Source of the DNA: Pelolinea submarina
GTDB taxonomy: Bacteria > Chloroflexota > Anaerolineae > Anaerolineales > Anaerolineaceae
DNA: 64,000 nt
Direction of reading: 5' to 3'
Assembly (NCBI RefSeq): GCF_003966975.1
Contig: NZ_AP018437.1
Span: 2,418,001 to 2,482,000, forward strand
The position numbers were made by a program, and so were the translations under genes. The number at the start of each line of letters is the position of its first letter. Position 1 is the stretch's first letter. The notes beneath the pieces are model-generated. The model had not been told where the DNA came from and ran no database searches. It saw only the letters and a list, made by a program, of their open reading frames with translations. Below are positions 61,251-64,000 of this stretch, in pieces.

Positions 61251-61288
61251 CCTCCTCGTTAAGTGTTTTAAGGCACTTAACGAGGAGG
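61251..61288. repeat. Perfect 15-bp stem-loop between convergent genes
   Basis: The arms 61251-61265 and 61274-61288 pair without mismatch around an 8-nt loop. No T run lies on either side. It is probably the 3' end signal of the LRR gene or of the minus-strand pair. Confidence 0.6.
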
Positions 61289-61374
61289 GAACTTGATACC
61301 ATAATCCTAAAGTATCTATCCAGTATAGAGATACATATTAATCATCATTGCCGGTTCTTTTCTGAAGTTTTCAG

Positions 61375-62712
61375 CTAGTATCCGGATATTTTTTCTTGAA
61401 TTTCGTGATGGATCGGGCGATTCATTTCATTTACATAATAGAAATATAATTTCTGAGCAGTCTCGATCAAAAATGTTCGCTGGTCATAAACTGCTGGAAC
61501 AACTATAGAAATGGACTCACCTCTGACCAATGCGACCATCAAGGCTTCCGTTTGTTCCATCAAGTCATCAGAATACAAGATATACGAGCGTTGTGAAATC
61601 AAATCATTGCATCGTTCTGCAACTTGCCGATATAGTTGGCTGTCTTTTAGAAAAGTGTAAGTACTATCTCCTTTCTCTATTTCCTGATAGAGATTGAATG
61701 CCCAAAGGGAGAGAACGTCCGGGTTGTCTTGGTAATACGGGACCAAAGAATCTTCTCTGACTCTTTGTTCTTTCTTGTTTGTTAGTATATTTTTAAGCAG
61801 CCAGGCCAGCGGGGCGATCATCATTGGGATCCATAAGTAATTCAAAGAAAAGAGCAATTCCTTTTTGATCAGGTATGAGATGAGAAGAATCAACCCCATC
61901 CCAAGCATTGCGATGATTGAAATTGCACTGGCAAAAAAGGGAATTGGGCTTTCGTCAACTTTGTCAAAATCATTTGTTTCTAAATCATAGCCAACAGCTT
62001 TTGATAGTGAAAATAGATACCCGGCTGAAAAACCGCCTGCCAATACCAAAGCGATAAACCGGAATATATGTGTTGAGGCAGGCGAATCTTCAAGAAATGT
62101 CAGGGCATAGAAACCAAGGACAAGAACTGCAAATATGATGTTCGTTTTTAATGTTTGGTTTTCATCCCAGGATCTCGAACTCCGATTATTGTGATTCCAG
62201 ACTTCCTTCTGTGTCGCTGAACGATAGCCTCTGTTTGAGTTTCCCAATGCCCATTGATAACCAGATTCGATTTTGTCGCCTGAGTTATTAAAGAATCGTG
62301 AGATTAAGAAGAAAATGGGGATTGCGTAAAAGGATTTCCAAAAAGAGAGCCAAAAACCTTCCAGTTGGACTTTACTAATTAAATCCAATTTCGGATCTAT
62401 CCCTGAGAAATCAACACCTTTGAAGAATAGGAAATAAATCAAAAGAGGAATACTTAAAGCGAATGTGAAAATTAATGGAAGTTTGAGATCATGATCGTTG
62501 GTTGGATCAATAATAAAAATCTCAACAATGCCAGGCCCAAAAAGGTAAGATGCTATTAAAAAGGCGAGTGCAAGTATTCCAATAACCACTTGAAGTATAG
62601 TTGTCTGAAGTTTTTCGGCAAAACTGTAGACTGTTTGTATATAAAATACAACCATTAAAAAGGTCAAAATAATCAATACCACTTGAATGATTTTAAAGAG
62701 TATGTTTTTCAT
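61375..62712 (-). CDS. Hypothetical membrane protein paired with the WD40 gene
   Basis: About 445 residues. The first helices are at about 5-25 and 35-55; further helices lie around 75-90, 120-145, 190-215 and 240-285. The last third is soluble and helical, with Tyr, Arg and Gln. The middle loop has NSNRGYRSATQKEVW, which is polar and probably cytoplasmic. I place the start at ATG 62712 because the membrane region begins there; it overlaps the WD40 gene by 20 bases, so the two are co-translated. I do not recognise the family. No known catalytic motif is visible. Confidence 0.7.
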   Translation of the reverse strand: MKNILFKIIQVVLIILTFLMVVFYIQTVYSFAEKLQTTILQVVIGILALAFLIASYLFGPGIVEIFIIDPTNDHDLKLPLIFTFALSIPLLIYFLFFKGVDFSGIDPKLDLISKVQLEGFWLSFWKSFYAIPIFFLISRFFNNSGDKIESGYQWALGNSNRGYRSATQKEVWNHNNRSSRSWDENQTLKTNIIFAVLVLGFYALTFLEDSPASTHIFRFIALVLAGGFSAGYLFSLSKAVGYDLETNDFDKVDESPIPFFASAISIIAMLGMGLILLISYLIKKELLFSLNYLWIPMMIAPLAWLLKNILTNKKEQRVREDSLVPYYQDNPDVLSLWAFNLYQEIEKGDSTYTFLKDSQLYRQVAERCNDLISQRSYILYSDDLMEQTEALMVALVRGESISIVVPAVYDQRTFLIETAQKLYFYYVNEMNRPIHHEIQEKISGY

Positions 62713-64000
62713 TATCAGTAGAATTCCTTCCTGTTCTTTGATCTGAATTATTGGGTAATAAACGTAAAACAATATTGCCTTGTTCTAATAAATGATCTGA
62801 CACAATATTTTTATTGCCGAGTCTGATATTGAGCAATTCCTGGTATCGATCCCAATTATTTATGCGGGTCATGACCATATCCTGGTCGTTGTAGATTTGC
62901 ATATAGTCTTTAAAGCGTTGGTCATCCTTATAGATAAAGGTCGGATTACCTTGATCTTCTTTATTCATCTCGATCAAGGAAATAAGATCAGGGCGATCGG
63001 TATGGAGCCAGCCATTGGGGGCGAATTCATCCGGTGGGGTCACCCACAGGTAGCCCTGATCCAGGGCGTATGAAGTTGCTAGAAATCTACCTGTTTCATA
63101 ATCCCAATAGTGGAGCTTTCCATCGAAACTTGAAGCGATCAGCAATTTTTCATTTTCAGTAATGGCCAGACTTCGGATGTGTCTCCAACTCCAAGCGCAT
63201 GGTGCCAAGCCTTGAAAAACTTGAAGACGCTCTCCTGTTTTTACATTCCATTTAATAATTTGATTGCGCTCATCAGCTGAGATCAAAATGGGTTTATTGG
63301 GATGCAATTCCATTGCTGATATCACATCTTTATGCTCTTCGAAACAGATATCATCTTCTCCTGATTCAATGTCAAAAACATGGATATTATTTTTAATTTC
63401 GCCTATCATATAAGTTTTTTGACCTTGATAATAGTGGATATTACTGAAAATAAAAGAATAGCCATATCGTTTATTTAGGGATTTGTTATCCATATTGAAA
63501 CTATGGATTTTTCCAGTTTCATAATCCCAAAAAGAAACCGGTGATAATTTATAGGAGTTCGTGCGGTCAGAGATAATAAGAGTCTGCCCTGTTTTTGTAA
63601 ACTCAATGTAAGTCCCCCAATATTCTTTTTGTTCCATTTTATATTTTGTATTGCCTGTTCGAATATCGATGATCTCGATTTTATATTTCTGCTGATAATG
63701 ATTCTCCGTGACAGCTAAATATCTTCCATTCGGACTGAATGCAAGCGTATTGGGTTTATGATCAAAATAGATTTTGTTTACGCAATAGCCAGTGCTTACG
63801 TCCCAGATGCGCACAGTTTTGTCCCAACCGGTTGAGGCTAGATATTTACCATCGGGACTGAATTTCGTATCTGTTATAAATTGTGTATGTCCCGATAATG
63901 TATGTTGAGGATAACCGGTATCAATTCTCCAAATGATTAGGTCATTATTACTTGCGCCTGTTACAAAACAATCACCCCTTGGTGAAAGCGCAAAATTAGT
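62693..64000 (-). CDS. WD40-repeat protein (N-terminus beyond the window)
   Basis: The frame is open from the last base of the window to the stop at 62693. Seven or more WD40-like blades are visible, with typical strands such as SPDGKYLASTGWDKTVRIWD, ISADERNQIIKWNVKTGE and LIASSFDGKLHYWDYETG. The final 110 residues are outside the propeller, with Asn, Asp and Arg-rich helices. WD40 domains are protein-binding platforms, in bacteria often attached to caspase-like, TIR or kinase domains; such a domain could lie upstream, outside the window. It is co-transcribed with the membrane protein downstream. Confidence 0.88.
   Translation of the reverse strand, partial: TNFALSPRGDCFVTGASNNDLIIWRIDTGYPQHTLSGHTQFITDTKFSPDGKYLASTGWDKTVRIWDVSTGYCVNKIYFDHKPNTLAFSPNGRYLAVTENHYQQKYKIEIIDIRTGNTKYKMEQKEYWGTYIEFTKTGQTLIISDRTNSYKLSPVSFWDYETGKIHSFNMDNKSLNKRYGYSFIFSNIHYYQGQKTYMIGEIKNNIHVFDIESGEDDICFEEHKDVISAMELHPNKPILISADERNQIIKWNVKTGERLQVFQGLAPCAWSWRHIRSLAITENEKLLIASSFDGKLHYWDYETGRFLATSYALDQGYLWVTPPDEFAPNGWLHTDRPDLISLIEMNKEDQGNPTFIYKDDQRFKDYMQIYNDQDMVMTRINNWDRYQELLNIRLGNKNIVSDHLLEQGNIVLRLLPNNSDQRTGRNSTDNEKHTL

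Noticed and set aside
1..64000. CRISPR arrays, tRNA or rRNA genes, insertion sequences, prophage
   Set aside because: Reading both strands I saw no regularly spaced repeats, no tRNA T-arm pattern in a foldable context, no transposase and no phage structural genes. A covariance-model search would be decisive for tRNAs.

Overview
The window looks like a chromosomal segment of a fermentative Chloroflexota bacterium, most likely class Anaerolineae. This is an inference from three things: sugar-binding lipoproteins with long Ala/Glu/Pro linkers after the lipobox, the mix of a mannose-family PTS with CUT2-type sugar and nucleoside ABC importers, and a moderate G+C content with TTG and GTG starts. 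No rRNA, tRNA, CRISPR array, insertion sequence or phage module was seen. Both ends of the window cut a gene.

Layout. (1) 1-5.2 kb (+): amino-sugar use, with the end of a mannose-family PTS IID gene, a metal-site-less M28-like membrane protein, a ChbG/YdjC deacetylase, an MFS transporter and NagA. (2) 5.4-9.8 kb: housekeeping and stress genes, with a YdeI/DUF1905 protein, an EFR1-type flavodoxin-ferredoxin, a PAQR/hemolysin III protein and an ECF sigma/anti-sigma pair, followed by a histidine-kinase remnant. (3) 10.2-19.3 kb (-): one LacI-controlled sugar operon, lacI-chvE-mmsA-mmsB-Gfo/Idh-galK-galT, read from a near-consensus promoter that abuts a 36-bp nested operator. (4) 19.3-26.3 kb: a gene-poor AT-rich stretch with small proteins and hairpins, a zinc-ribbon/clostripain membrane protease, a lipoprotein, tag and a GGDEF remnant.

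(5) 26.3-41.7 kb (-): a complete Wzx/Wzy-type exopolysaccharide operon. It starts with a NusG-paralogue antiterminator (RfaH/LoaP type), then a leader carrying an ops-like element inside a stem-loop, a broken small gene, Wzb phosphatase, Wzc kinase, four methyltransferases, Wzx, Wzy, three glycosyltransferases, a WecG/TagA transferase and a WbaP-type initiating transferase, and ends at a terminator. (6) 42.1-54.6 kb: a nucleoside importer (two permeases, BmpA, double ATPase) followed by a fused Fe-S/molybdopterin xanthine-dehydrogenase-like enzyme, then an AT-rich foreign gene with a HEPN-like C-terminus, a YgeW-like knotted carbamoyltransferase and an M81 metallopeptidase. Together this suggests purine salvage and catabolism. 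(7) 54.9-64 kb: a membrane protein built of tandem repeats, a DUF2974 hydrolase, a DUF3592 protein, a leucine-rich-repeat lipoprotein, and a membrane protein/WD40 pair.

The most interesting signals are the RfaH-like gene paired with its own ops-like leader, the AT-rich HEPN-like island, the purine locus with an unassigned carbamoyltransferase, and three orphan perfect Shine-Dalgarno octamers upstream of well-translated genes.
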